A stretch of 64,000 nt of DNA. Source: Alistipes sp. (lineage in GTDB: Bacteria; Bacteroidota; Bacteroidia; Bacteroidales; Rikenellaceae). The position numbers and the translations under genes were made by a program. The notes under the pieces are model-generated. The model did no database searches. It saw only the letters and a program-made list of their open reading frames with translations, and was not told the DNA's origin. The stretch is taken from assembly GCA_017399485.1 (NCBI GenBank), contig JAFQCA010000025.1, forward strand, positions 62,001 to 126,000, given 5' to 3'. Shown here piece by piece: positions 8,701-16,999 of the stretch (positions within the stretch are counted from its first letter, which is position 1; every line of letters starts with the position of its first letter).

Positions 8701-10623
8701 TTACTCAATTATTGTCAGTTTACCGTCACTCGTGGCAGATATTTTATTCTTATCCTTTAACTTGTCGATTGCTTCGGCCACTAATTGCGGGTCGGCTTTT
8801 ACCTGTCGTGCTATTTCACGCGCCGAAAGAGGTTCTTTGCGCAGTATCTCCATTACGACGTCAAGGAGTTGGTTGTTGCTGTCTTTTAGATGTTTGCGTT
8901 TTGCCAGACAGATGTCGCATATTCCACAGGGTTGTGCTTCGCAATCTCCAAAATAGCGTTGAATGATAACGCTGCGACACTCCGCCTGATTCGACGCATA
9001 TATAATCATATTTTCGAATCGCTCGCTTATAAGTTGCTTGCGGTGGAGGTATGTGTCGGGTGAGATGTATATATCTTTTGTGGGCAAACGCTCCTCGTCA
9101 AAGAATATCATAGGGGAGGTGTTGGATGGTATGTAGCGAATGATTCTCATCTGCCACATCCTCTTTAACAACTCTTTAACCTTCTCGACTGTATAGCCGC
9201 TTGTTGCCGCAATGTCGAGTTCGCTTATTGCTCTGAATTCGGTGAAAACGCCATTATACATTCGTAGAATAGTACGAATTATATGGTCTAAATCTTGGCG
9301 GTCTATGCGTATCTTGTACAGGTCGTCACGACTAACGCAGAAGAGTATTTTTGCTGGATTCTCCAACTCTTCGGTTAAAGTCATATAGCCATTTTGTTGC
9401 AGAAGTTTTAGTGCGGCCCTCACCTTGCCGCCAAAAAGACGCTCTCTGATGCAAAATTCGTGAATGTTGAAGACGAATGACGAGTAGATACCGTCGCCTA
9501 TTGGTACCTGCAAATAGTTGCATATCTTTTCATAGATACTCTTTATGTCGTCGAGTGGTGGAAACTCCGCCTCGAAGTGTTTGACAATCTTCTGGTTGTC
9601 ATCCGATGCAACTAAAAGTACAGCATAACTGCGTCTGCCATCACGTCCGGCACGCCCAGCCTCCTGGTAATAGTTTTCCAAAGAGTCGCACATCGAGTAG
9701 TGTACCACAAATCTGACATCAGCCTTGTCGATACCCATTCCGAATGCATTTGTTGCAACCATAATGCGAACCTTTCCCGATGTCCACTCCTCTTGTCGTA
9801 GGGTGCGTTCTGCGTGAGGTAGTCCGGCGTGATAATATGAAGCCGAAACTCCTTGTTGTCGCAGTACTTCGGCTAATTGTTCGCAACCTTCTCGTGAACG
9901 CATATAGATGATACCTGAGCCCTCGACATTATTGATAACTCGGAATAGTTGTTCGTTCTTGTCGTCGGTATGCCGAACTGCAAACGAGAGGTTTGGGCGA
10001 GCAAAACTACTTCTTATGATGTTCGGCCTTTCGAAGTTGAGTTGTCGCATAATGTCTTCTGCAACGAGTTTCGTGGCAGAGGCTGTAAGAGCCAATATCG
10101 GGACGTCGGGTAGTAACTTGCGCACCTCCTTAATGCGAAGATATGATGGGCGGAAATCATATCCCCATTGCGATATGCAGTGTGCCTCGTCAACGGCTAA
10201 AAGCATCACGTTCATACGTTGTACCCTCATCCTGAAGGACTCTGTTGCTAATCTCTCTGGGGCAATATATAAAAATTTCATATCGCCATATACGCAGTTG
10301 TCCAACGCTATGTCAATCTGCGAATACGACATTCCCGAATGTATGGCTGTTGCGGCTATACCCATCTGTCGCAACCGGTCCACCTGGTCCTTCATCAGGG
10401 CAATCAGGGGCGTGATAACAATGCATAAACCATCAGTCGCCAATGTCGGTACCTGATACGTCAGCGACTTACCTCCACCCGTAGGCATCAGAGCCAGCGT
10501 GTCGTGTCGGCTTACCACTGCGTCGATAACAGCCTTCTGGCCGGGACGAAACTCCTTGTAGCCCCAGTATTTATCTAATACCGCCAATAGGTGGTCTTGT
10601 GTGTTGCTGTTTAGATGGTTCAT
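8701..10623 (-). CDS. recQ: ATP-dependent DNA helicase RecQ
   Basis: A superfamily 2 helicase of 640 residues, counted from the ATG at 10623. An in-frame TTG at 10632 also exists but has no advantage. Motifs: FRPGQ at 25-29, Walker A TGGGKS at 48-53, DEAH at 145-148, motif VI QEAGRAGRDGRR, and the RecQ zinc-binding Cys set (C...CGICDIC) near residue 555-575. A winged-helix-like region follows but no HRDC domain is seen. The function is unwinding during recombination and stalled-fork repair. It heads the operon with the RNase D-like and rlmI genes. A TATTTTTG box sits only 6 bp before the ATG, so either the message is nearly leaderless or the true promoter lies farther upstream. Confidence 0.94.
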   Translation of the reverse strand: MNHLNSNTQDHLLAVLDKYWGYKEFRPGQKAVIDAVVSRHDTLALMPTGGGKSLTYQVPTLATDGLCIVITPLIALMKDQVDRLRQMGIAATAIHSGMSYSQIDIALDNCVYGDMKFLYIAPERLATESFRMRVQRMNVMLLAVDEAHCISQWGYDFRPSYLRIKEVRKLLPDVPILALTASATKLVAEDIMRQLNFERPNIIRSSFARPNLSFAVRHTDDKNEQLFRVINNVEGSGIIYMRSREGCEQLAEVLRQQGVSASYYHAGLPHAERTLRQEEWTSGKVRIMVATNAFGMGIDKADVRFVVHYSMCDSLENYYQEAGRAGRDGRRSYAVLLVASDDNQKIVKHFEAEFPPLDDIKSIYEKICNYLQVPIGDGIYSSFVFNIHEFCIRERLFGGKVRAALKLLQQNGYMTLTEELENPAKILFCVSRDDLYKIRIDRQDLDHIIRTILRMYNGVFTEFRAISELDIAATSGYTVEKVKELLKRMWQMRIIRYIPSNTSPMIFFDEERLPTKDIYISPDTYLHRKQLISERFENMIIYASNQAECRSVIIQRYFGDCEAQPCGICDICLAKRKHLKDSNNQLLDVVMEILRKEPLSAREIARQVKADPQLVAEAIDKLKDKNKISATSDGKLTIIE

Positions 10624-10706
10624 ACTTTGCAAAAATAGGTAAAAAACTGCTGATTTGTTATTTTTTTTGTATATTTGTCGCAGAAATAATTAAATACTTT
10701 TATAGC

Positions 10707-10976
10707 GTGAGAATCAAATCGGAATATAGGGTGCGTCAAATTGCTGGTGAGAATGTGGTTATACTGCAAGGTCGTGGCAATTCCGATATGACTCAAATCA
10801 TCACTCTGAACGATAGCGCATTGCTCTTGTGGAATCAGTTGGAAGGTAAGGATTTTGCCGTTGAGGATGCCATCAATGTTTTGTGCGAGAGTTATGAGGT
10901 AGCCGAGTCGGTTGCCGCTAATGATGCTCAAGCGTGGGTGAAACGTATGCAGGAGTGTGGTTTGATAGAGTATTAA
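10707..10976 (+). CDS. PqqD-like peptide chaperone family protein
   Basis: An 89-residue protein starting at the GTG at 10707. The open frame runs further upstream, but that stretch is hydrophobic noise overlapping recQ. The sequence (RIKSEYRVRQIAGE; ITLNDSALLLWNQLEG; CGLIEY at the end) matches the small winged-helix PqqD fold, which binds precursor peptides for radical-SAM enzymes. No radical-SAM gene is nearby, so it is one of the orphan PqqD proteins common in Bacteroidota. A TATATTTG box at 10670-10677 fits a promoter 30 bp upstream. It lies 14 bp before the Cys/His-rich gene and is probably co-transcribed with it. Its client is unknown. Confidence 0.75.
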   Translation: MRIKSEYRVRQIAGENVVILQGRGNSDMTQIITLNDSALLLWNQLEGKDFAVEDAINVLCESYEVAESVAANDAQAWVKRMQECGLIEY

Positions 10977-10990
10977 CGAGTTAATGTAAT

Positions 10991-11464
10991 ATGCAGATGC
11001 GTAGGCAGGTGTATAGATTTTTTGCGACATTGGTAATGATGCTCCTTTACCTTTCGGTAACGGTTGGAGCCGATTTTGTGTCGCTCACTTGCCGCTGTGA
11101 ATGTAATCATAGTGCCGATGTGCATACTGCATTTGCTCATACTCACTCGTGCCTTTGTGAAGAGGACTGTCATAATACTCACGATAATTGTCAGGGATGC
11201 CAACCCGCGTTGTGTGCCGATAGATGCAAGTGTCTGCATAATCACTCTACCGAGATAAAACTATATACCCAGCCACGTGGCGTTGACGAAGATGCCCTCT
11301 CTCGTAGTTTGGTTCTTTGGGCTGTTGTCGCTTGCGCATTTGCCGATGTTGAGTTTGATGCGACGGTTACGTGTGTCTCTTCATATAACAAATATCTGTT
11401 GCCTCCACTTCTCGGAGCGCATAAAAGCGGAGATGGTTTGCGTGCTCCGCCCGTATTGGTATAG
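10991..11464 (+). CDS. Secreted Cys/His-rich protein of a metal-related operon
   Basis: A 157-residue protein of unknown function. A hydrophobic signal-like segment covers about residues 8-26. From residue 34 to 85 there are 11 Cys (34, 36, 38, 54, 56, 60, 67, 70, 75, 79, 81) and 8 His, in clusters such as CRCECNH, CLCEEDCHNTH and CKCLHNH. The C-terminus carries YLLPPLL and RAPPVLV. Small Cys/His-rich exported proteins with a C-terminal PP motif directly before a TonB receptor are known in Bacteroidota, for instance the HYC_CC_PP group; I see similarity in layout rather than a certain match. The Cys/His density and the receptor and HMA protein downstream suggest binding of Cu, Zn or a similar ion. 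It lies 72 bp before the receptor gene. Confidence 0.7.
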   Translation: MQMRRQVYRFFATLVMMLLYLSVTVGADFVSLTCRCECNHSADVHTAFAHTHSCLCEEDCHNTHDNCQGCQPALCADRCKCLHNHSTEIKLYTQPRGVDEDALSRSLVLWAVVACAFADVEFDATVTCVSSYNKYLLPPLLGAHKSGDGLRAPPVLV

Positions 11465-11536
11465 TTGTTTTCGAATAGTTGCGACGACATTTGCTCATCG
11501 CAAAACTAATGTTCAATTATATCAATAATTAAAAGG

Positions 11537-13909
11537 ATGAAAATCAAAAATATTTTATTAGCAATTGTTTTTTCGTTTGTTGGTGTTGCGGCATCGGCTC
11601 AGGCCGTTAGCGGAATAGTGACGGCATCTGACACCAAAGAGCCTTTGGTTGGCGCTGCTGTTTATTGGCTCAATACAACGGTTGGCGTTAGTAGTAATGT
11701 CGATGGCGATTACAGTATTCATCGCGTTAAGGGCTACGATATGCTTGTTGCTACCTATGTCGGCTATCGTGCCGATACTGTTAAGGTTGCAGATGGACAG
11801 ACGAAGTTGGATTTTGAATTAAAGCCTGATACCGAATTGGAGGAGGTTGTTGTCGAGGGTGGCTTGGGCAACTATGTCAAGCGTGACGGTATCCTCAAGG
11901 GCGAAACAATATCCTTTGCAGGTTTGTGTAAGATGGCGTGTTGTAATCTGGCCGAGAGTTTTGAGAACTCTGCATCAGTAACAGTGGGTTATAGCGACGC
12001 TATTTCAGGAGCCCGCCAAATTAAGATGTTGGGTTTGACAGGTACATATACTCAGATTCTGGATGAGAATCGCCCCGTTATGCGCGGTTTGAGTTCTCCT
12101 TATGGACTTAATTATACGCCAGGTATGTGGCTCAATTCGATTCAGGTATCTAAGGGCGTGTCGTCGGTGACGGCGGGTCACGAGGCTATTACGGGACAGA
12201 TTAACCTTGAGCATCGTAAGCCTACCGATGAGGAGCGCTTGTTTGTGAATCTTTATTTCGATAGCGAACTTAAGCCAGAGATAAATATTTCGTCGGCAAT
12301 ACCTTTGACTGCCGATAAGCGTCTTTCTACTGTTATACTGGCTCACGGCTCGATGGATACTCAATCGCACGACCGTAACCACGATGGCTTCCGCGATTTG
12401 CCTGAGGCTAATCAGATTAATATTGCCAACAAGTGGCTGTGGCAAACCGTTGATGGTACACAGATACGTTGGGGTTGGAAGTATGTCGACGAGAATCGTT
12501 TGGGCGGTCAGCACGACTACAAAAAGTCGATGCGTGATGAGATGGAGCAGAGTCTCTCAATCTATGGCTCACATATGGATAATAGCAATGTGAACGCTTA
12601 TTTGAAGGTCGGTACTCCTGTCGGTAAATCGGTTTATGATGCCGAGTCGGACGAGGAGTTGCGTTCAAATATAGCCTTTGTAGCCGATTATAGTCGTTTC
12701 AAGGAGGATGCTTACTTTGGACTTAATACGTTTGACGCGTATGACGATGCGTGGTGGTTTAATTTTATGTATGCTCACTACTTCTCGACTCGTTCATCAA
12801 TGATATTCGGTGCTTCTGCATCTTTGACCAATAGCAGCGAAAACATATTTAATGATGTGGTTCTGGGCCGAGATACCAATGGCGCAGCCCTGCGTTGGAA
12901 TAGTAAGACATATAACAAGATGCGTTATTTCGAGCCCGGTATATATGCCGAATATACATATAATCTCAAGGAAAAGTTCTCTTTGGTATTGGGCTTGCGT
13001 GGAGATTGGATGGGTGCCGAGAATAAGGCTCCAGAGATGTTGATTGCTGGCGGCAATGATAATAAAGCCTATTATGCTCCCAAGGAGTATTTTGCTCTCA
13101 CGCCTCGTTCACATATCAAGTGGGATATTACCCCCTCAACGGTTTTGCGTGCATCGGCAGGTTTGGGTTATCGTCGAGCAAGTATCTTCACTGATAATAT
13201 CTGGATGTTGGCTACAGGCCGTCAGATTGGTGTTACAGACCTTAACGACGATATCGAGAAGGCCTTGACCGCAGGCGGAAGTCTTACGCAGTATATCAAG
13301 TTGGGCGGCTATGATGATGCGACGTTGAGTTTTGATTATTTCCGTACGCAACTCTATAACACGGTCCTTGCCGACCAAGAGTTCAATGAGGGCATAATCA
13401 ATATCTATAATACCGATGGCCGCTCGTTTACCGATACCTATCAGGTCGATTTCCAGTGGACAGCCGTAAAGGGCCTTGATATCTTTGCCACATATCGTTA
13501 TACCAACGCAAAGGTTAGTCTTATGCGTGATGGTGTGAGTCATCTTGTTGAGCGCCCCTTGACAAGCCGTTATAAGACGTTGCTCAATATACAATATGCT
13601 ACGCCTTTCCGTCGTTGGGTGTTTGATGTTACGGCTCAATACAATGGCCCGATGCGTCGTCCATCGCTCGATGGCGATATTACTCGCTCGGAGTTATCAC
13701 CTGCTTATCCGATGTTCTATGCGCAGGTTAGCCATAAGGTACGCGATTTGGAGATATATGTCGGTTGCGAGAATATAGGTGATTATATGCAGAAAGACCC
13801 GATTTTGAACGCTGCCGACCCATTCTCACCCGCCTTTAACTCATCGAGCGTGTGGGGCCCGTTGATGGGACGTAAGTTCTATATCGGCTTGCGTTATAAC
13901 TTGTATTAA
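11537..13909 (+). CDS. TonB-dependent outer membrane receptor, probable metal uptake type
   Basis: A 790-residue receptor. It has a signal peptide (1-20), a carboxypeptidase-regulatory-like beta-sandwich (about 22-98), a plug domain (about 103-230), and a 22-strand-type barrel ending in GRKFYIGLRYNLY with a terminal aromatic. No SusD partner is present. The plug contains LCKMACCNLAESFE, with Cys at 131, 135 and 136. I associate this Cys motif with Bacteroidota receptors encoded next to HMA-domain proteins. The neighbours are a Cys/His-rich protein upstream and a periplasmic HMA protein 69 bp downstream. Together they suggest import or sensing of a soft metal such as copper, or of a metal chelate. 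The substrate is inferred from context only. Confidence 0.9.
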   Translation: MKIKNILLAIVFSFVGVAASAQAVSGIVTASDTKEPLVGAAVYWLNTTVGVSSNVDGDYSIHRVKGYDMLVATYVGYRADTVKVADGQTKLDFELKPDTELEEVVVEGGLGNYVKRDGILKGETISFAGLCKMACCNLAESFENSASVTVGYSDAISGARQIKMLGLTGTYTQILDENRPVMRGLSSPYGLNYTPGMWLNSIQVSKGVSSVTAGHEAITGQINLEHRKPTDEERLFVNLYFDSELKPEINISSAIPLTADKRLSTVILAHGSMDTQSHDRNHDGFRDLPEANQINIANKWLWQTVDGTQIRWGWKYVDENRLGGQHDYKKSMRDEMEQSLSIYGSHMDNSNVNAYLKVGTPVGKSVYDAESDEELRSNIAFVADYSRFKEDAYFGLNTFDAYDDAWWFNFMYAHYFSTRSSMIFGASASLTNSSENIFNDVVLGRDTNGAALRWNSKTYNKMRYFEPGIYAEYTYNLKEKFSLVLGLRGDWMGAENKAPEMLIAGGNDNKAYYAPKEYFALTPRSHIKWDITPSTVLRASAGLGYRRASIFTDNIWMLATGRQIGVTDLNDDIEKALTAGGSLTQYIKLGGYDDATLSFDYFRTQLYNTVLADQEFNEGIINIYNTDGRSFTDTYQVDFQWTAVKGLDIFATYRYTNAKVSLMRDGVSHLVERPLTSRYKTLLNIQYATPFRRWVFDVTAQYNGPMRRPSLDGDITRSELSPAYPMFYAQVSHKVRDLEIYVGCENIGDYMQKDPILNAADPFSPAFNSSSVWGPLMGRKFYIGLRYNLY

Positions 13910-13978
13910 TAGTATGTAAGCGAATAATACTGCTTGCAATGCGTGAAAATAAAACAAAAACTTAAAACTGATAGTGAT

Positions 13979-14287
13979 ATGAAAAAGATTATTTTGCTTT
14001 GCCTTGTGGCAATTATGGGAGTCGGCGTATGTGCGTCGTATGCTCAAAAGAAGGAGGCTGTAACCAAGACAACAGTCTTTATGACTGATATCGACTGCGA
14101 GAATTGCGCCAAGAAGATTACCAACAGCATACCTTTCCAGAAGGGTGTGAAGGATGTTAAGGTTGATGTTCCCACCAAGAAGGTTACCGTTACTTATGAC
14201 GCCGCCAAGACTAACGATGCTGCATTGTTAAAGGCATTCCAGAAGGTTAAGGTTAAGGCTGAGGTTGCTCCCGAAAAGAAGAAATAG
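13979..14287 (+). CDS. Periplasmic heavy-metal-associated (HMA) domain protein
   Basis: A 102-residue protein from the ATG at 13979, which gives a clean signal peptide (1-22, ending SYAQ). One HMA/CopZ-like ferredoxin-fold domain covers about 28-95, with the metal site DIDCENC (Cys40, Cys43) and the typical DVPTKKVTVTYD strand. The C-terminal tail is lysine-rich. It is the last gene of the receptor operon and is followed by a terminator. It probably carries Cu(I) or a similar ion in the periplasm, or is a mercuric-type binding protein. The open frame extends 15 codons upstream, but that part disrupts the signal peptide and was rejected. Confidence 0.88.
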   Translation: MKKIILLCLVAIMGVGVCASYAQKKEAVTKTTVFMTDIDCENCAKKITNSIPFQKGVKDVKVDVPTKKVTVTYDAAKTNDAALLKAFQKVKVKAEVAPEKKK

Positions 14288-14308
14288 CGGACTTAAACCG
14301 ATAATCAT

Positions 14309-14345
14309 AGGAGCGACAATCCCGCAAGATAGTCGCTCCTTTTTT
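14309..14345 (+). terminator. Terminator of the metal-handling operon
   Basis: A nine-pair stem AGGAGCGAC / GTCGCTCCT followed by six T, 22 bp after the HMA gene. Confidence 0.85.
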
Positions 14346-14368
14346 ATAACTTAAATTTGAATAATATT

Positions 14369-15106
14369 ATGAAGAATCTTAAGACTCTATTGTTGTGTGC
14401 TGTAGTATTTTTTGCTGTTTCGTGCCAGCATAACCAAATGCGTATTATGAGTTACAATATCCGTATAGGCATAGGTATGGATAATAAGACCGATTTGCAA
14501 CGTGCTGCCGATGTTATCACTCGTGTCAATCCCGATTTTGTGGGCTTGCAGGAGGTTGATAGTGTGGCCGAGCGCTCGGGCTGGGTTGACCAAGCCAAGG
14601 CGCTGGGTGAGATGACGGGTATGCACTATATCTTTGCCCCTGCATTGGAGCGTTCTAAGGGCTTGTATGGCATTGCTGCGCTGGTTAAGGAGAAACCTCT
14701 GGCTGTTCGTAACATCCATCTTCCGGGCCGGGAGGAGGTGCGTACGTTCTTGGTGTTGGAGTATGATGATTATCTGTTGTGTAACACTCACTTCTCGTTG
14801 GTGGCTGACTCTCGCAAGGAGTCTGTGGAGATTATCCGTCAGGTTGTGTCGGAGTATGATAAACCAGCGATTATTACGGGTGACTTTAATATGCTGCCTA
14901 CATCGGAGGAGTGCCACAAGATGGATGAAATGTGGAAACCTCTGTCGGATACAACACGCTTTACCTTCCCCGCCAATGGTGCTACTCGCGCTATCGACTA
15001 CATCTGGGGCCGCGAGGGCTATGAGTATGATGTCGAGTATTATGAGGTTGTTGATGAACCTATGGCATCGGACCACTTGCCTCTGTATATTGACGTGAAA
15101 TTCTAA
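14369..15106 (+). CDS. Endonuclease/exonuclease/phosphatase (EEP) family lipoprotein
   Basis: A 245-residue protein starting at the ATG at 14369; a TTG 12 bp upstream is unlikely. A lipoprotein signal ends at FFAVSC (Cys19). The EEP fold shows MSYNIRIG, LQEVD (metal-binding Glu), the GDFNMLPTSEE core, and SDHLPLY with the catalytic Asp-His. By family it is a metal-dependent phosphodiesterase or phosphatase anchored in the envelope. The substrate is unknown; relatives act on nucleic acids, sphingolipids or inositol phosphates. Two further paralogues occur at 38486-40089. It is a single-gene unit between two terminators. Confidence 0.88.
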   Translation: MKNLKTLLLCAVVFFAVSCQHNQMRIMSYNIRIGIGMDNKTDLQRAADVITRVNPDFVGLQEVDSVAERSGWVDQAKALGEMTGMHYIFAPALERSKGLYGIAALVKEKPLAVRNIHLPGREEVRTFLVLEYDDYLLCNTHFSLVADSRKESVEIIRQVVSEYDKPAIITGDFNMLPTSEECHKMDEMWKPLSDTTRFTFPANGATRAIDYIWGREGYEYDVEYYEVVDEPMASDHLPLYIDVKF

Positions 15107-15134
15107 TTACTGAATAATCCTCGTTTCTAATGTA

Positions 15135-15174
15135 AATATGCTACCAACTCGCAAAAGTTAGTAGCATATTTTTT
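15135..15174. terminator. Bidirectional terminator
   Basis: The stem AATATGCTAC / GTAGCATATT is flanked by A- and T-rich tails between convergent genes, so it can serve the EEP gene (+) and the probable anti-sigma gene (-). Confidence 0.78.
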
Positions 15175-15601
15175 ATTTCTCACTCTTTGCTTGTTCTTTT
15201 AGGCGGATGCGCTGTCTAATCAGGGTGTCGAGCAGCATTAATGAACATAATACTACGGCAAAAAAGTACAATACACCGTAATCGGCAAGATGTAAATCTT
15301 TTAGGAGTGACGGCAACCGCCAATCGAAAGAGGTATCAGGCGTAAATAAAGTGCCAATCCTGTCAGTAAAATCTCTTGCAAAACCAAAGTCAAGCGCTGG
15401 GATATAACGCAATGCAGCCCAAACGAGCACCCCGACGGTTGCGATACACCCTGTGGCAAAGAGCATCTGCTCCTGCAACTCTTCACGTCGTTGGCTGCGC
15501 TCTATGCGAGCCATTACGCGCACCTCAAAGTCCTGCGGCAGGGGCCTGCGCTCTAACCTTTGTGCGGCTCTATGTATGGCGTTATTTTGCTCCTTGTTCA
15601 T
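15173..15601 (-). CDS. Probable membrane anti-sigma-like protein
   Basis: A 142-residue protein with a cytoplasmic basic N-terminus (about 1-45, HRAAQRLERRPLPQDFEVRVMARIERSQRREE) and two membrane segments (about 46-66 and 110-128). It has no recognised enzyme motif. Its gene overlaps the end of the ECF sigma gene by 20 bp, so it is translationally coupled to it. By analogy with sigma/anti-sigma pairs, the short N-terminal helix (PLPQDFEVRVMARI) could bind the sigma factor. This is an inference from position and topology. Confidence 0.65.
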   Translation of the reverse strand: MNKEQNNAIHRAAQRLERRPLPQDFEVRVMARIERSQRREELQEQMLFATGCIATVGVLVWAALRYIPALDFGFARDFTDRIGTLFTPDTSFDWRLPSLLKDLHLADYGVLYFFAVVLCSLMLLDTLIRQRIRLKEQAKSEK

Positions 15602-16145
15602 CTCTATAATCTGTAATTAAAATATACAACTTTTTTCTTATTCTGTGCAGTCGCACCTTCGTGTTGCCGACGCTCTGCTCAATTATCTCGGCGCATTCGG
15701 CTATGGGGCGATTTTCGTAATAGTGTAACGTCACCAATGCCTTGTCTTGGGGCTCTAATTGTTCTATAGCCGCTGCGAGTGCTTCGAGGTTACGCTCTGA
15801 TGTATCTGCCTCCATTCTCTCTACGTCATCTTCGTCTATCGAGGCTAACCGTCGCTCATCGAGTGTAATGTTGGCCTGTCGTTTTCGTCGCGTGTGCGAT
15901 ATTGCAGCGTTGTAGGCTATACGGTATAACCACGTCGAGAATGTACTACGGCCCGAAAAGTAGCGGAGTTGTTTGTAAACTTTCATAAAAATATCCTGCG
16001 TTACCTCTTCGGCCTCACATTCATTGCCAATGATGCGTACAACGAGAGTATATACCCCTTGCGAATAGTGTTTCATCAAGGTGCTGAATGCGGCCATATC
16101 GCCACAGGCAATCTCCTCCAAAAGTTCCTTCTCGTTGTTTAGCAT
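15582..16145 (-). CDS. ECF-type RNA polymerase sigma-70 factor
   Basis: A 187-residue sigma factor. Region 2 spans about 10-85 (YTLVVRIIGNECEAEEVTQDIFMKVYKQL, then FSTWLYRIAYNAAISHTRRK). Region 4 spans about 125-180 (LEPQDKALVTLHYYENRPIAECAEIIEQSVGNTKVRLHRIRKKL). A variable acidic linker lies between. The length and lack of region 1 and region 3 place it among ECF factors. It is first in a two-gene unit with the overlapping membrane protein at 15173-15601. Its regulon is unknown; a small DUF6249-like protein lies divergently upstream at 16341. Confidence 0.93.
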   Translation of the reverse strand: MLNNEKELLEEIACGDMAAFSTLMKHYSQGVYTLVVRIIGNECEAEEVTQDIFMKVYKQLRYFSGRSTFSTWLYRIAYNAAISHTRRKRQANITLDERRLASIDEDDVERMEADTSERNLEALAAAIEQLEPQDKALVTLHYYENRPIAECAEIIEQSVGNTKVRLHRIRKKLYILITDYRDEQGAK

Positions 16146-16340
16146 AGTTACCCTTTAGACGCAAAAGCGCAGGAAAGGTTACATCCGCAGGCGAAAAAAG
16201 TTGTAAAAATATTTTTATCAAAAAATGTGTAACCTTTTTCACTCCGTTGCGTCTAATAGTGCAAAGGTCGCAAATTTGAGACAAAACAGAAAGCAATTAA
16301 AAAAGAATAAATATGTTTAACTTAATAAATTATTAGTGTT

Positions 16341-16790
16341 ATGTTTAATGAATTGGCAGTAGCAGCAGGTTTTATTGGTGTCGCATTCTTTATCTACAAA
16401 TGGTTTGAGTTGATAATTCTTAAAAAAGAGCGTATGAATATAATTCAACGCCTTGAGGGTGAATCGCTGATGGAGTATGCCAAACGAATACCCATTGGCT
16501 TGGGCCGTGGCAATACGGTGGGTGCAGATGCTGTATGTGCAGAGAAGATTCATCCTGTACAGCCGCAAGCAAAGGCGTTGCGTTGGGGTATGTTGATGCT
16601 CGGTATAGGATTGGGTGCCTTTATGGGTGTTTTATTTGCTTATGATATTGATATTAGGAGTTTTGAAAACATATATAGTCCTCGTTATATGTGTGAACTT
16701 GTTGTTGGCGCTTGGATTATTTTAGGTGGTGGTTTGGGTTTGGTTTTGGCCTTTATTATCGAGCGTATAATGTATAAGAAAGAGGAGTAA
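16341..16790 (+). CDS. Small membrane protein, DUF6249-like
   Basis: A 149-residue protein of unknown function with three membrane segments (about 4-26, 83-102, 120-143) and a soluble stretch between the first two. The layout (short TM, basic linker KKERMNIIQRLEG, two C-terminal TMs) resembles the DUF6249 family of Bacteroidota, whose members often lie next to ECF sigma genes, as here. No catalytic residues are evident. A strong terminator follows. Confidence 0.7.
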   Translation: MFNELAVAAGFIGVAFFIYKWFELIILKKERMNIIQRLEGESLMEYAKRIPIGLGRGNTVGADAVCAEKIHPVQPQAKALRWGMLMLGIGLGAFMGVLFAYDIDIRSFENIYSPRYMCELVVGAWIILGGGLGLVLAFIIERIMYKKEE

Positions 16791-16816
16791 GTTTTTCTCT
16801 AAACTATTACAAAAAC

Positions 16817-16855
16817 AAACAAGGCTGCTGACCCACACGGTCAGCAGCCTTGTTT
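16817..16855 (+). terminator. Intrinsic terminator
   Basis: A perfect 17-bp stem AAACAAGGCTGCTGACC / GGTCAGCAGCCTTGTTT with a five-base loop, 27 bp after the DUF6249-like gene. The T content after the stem is only moderate. Confidence 0.78.
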
Positions 16856-16869
16856 GGTGTGTTAATAAT

Positions 16870-16970
16870 GTCATTCCACATCACGAACTTTAGTGAGTGA
16901 TGATTGGAATCTCTATTGGTATTGAGATTTTAGAGACTCCATTCCTCGCCTTGCGGCTCGGTGGAGTGAC
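16870..16970. repeat. MITE-like inverted-repeat element A
   Basis: About 101 bp bounded by imperfect inverted ends GTCATTCCAC and GTGGAGTGAC (9 of 10 match). An inner inverted pair, TGGAATCTCT and AGAGACTCCA, gives a double-hairpin layout. It has no open frame. It resembles the widespread intergenic palindromes with GTCATTcc ends, and its end sequence is related to that of element B at 37897. Confidence 0.55.
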
Positions 16971-16999
16971 GTGAAACTATTGTTAAAAATATCAAACTC

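Noticed and set aside
10620..11030. A 136-residue open frame on the minus strand across the PqqD-like gene
   Set aside because: It overlaps the well-supported PqqD-like gene on the other strand, has low-complexity hydrophobic content, and no family resemblance.
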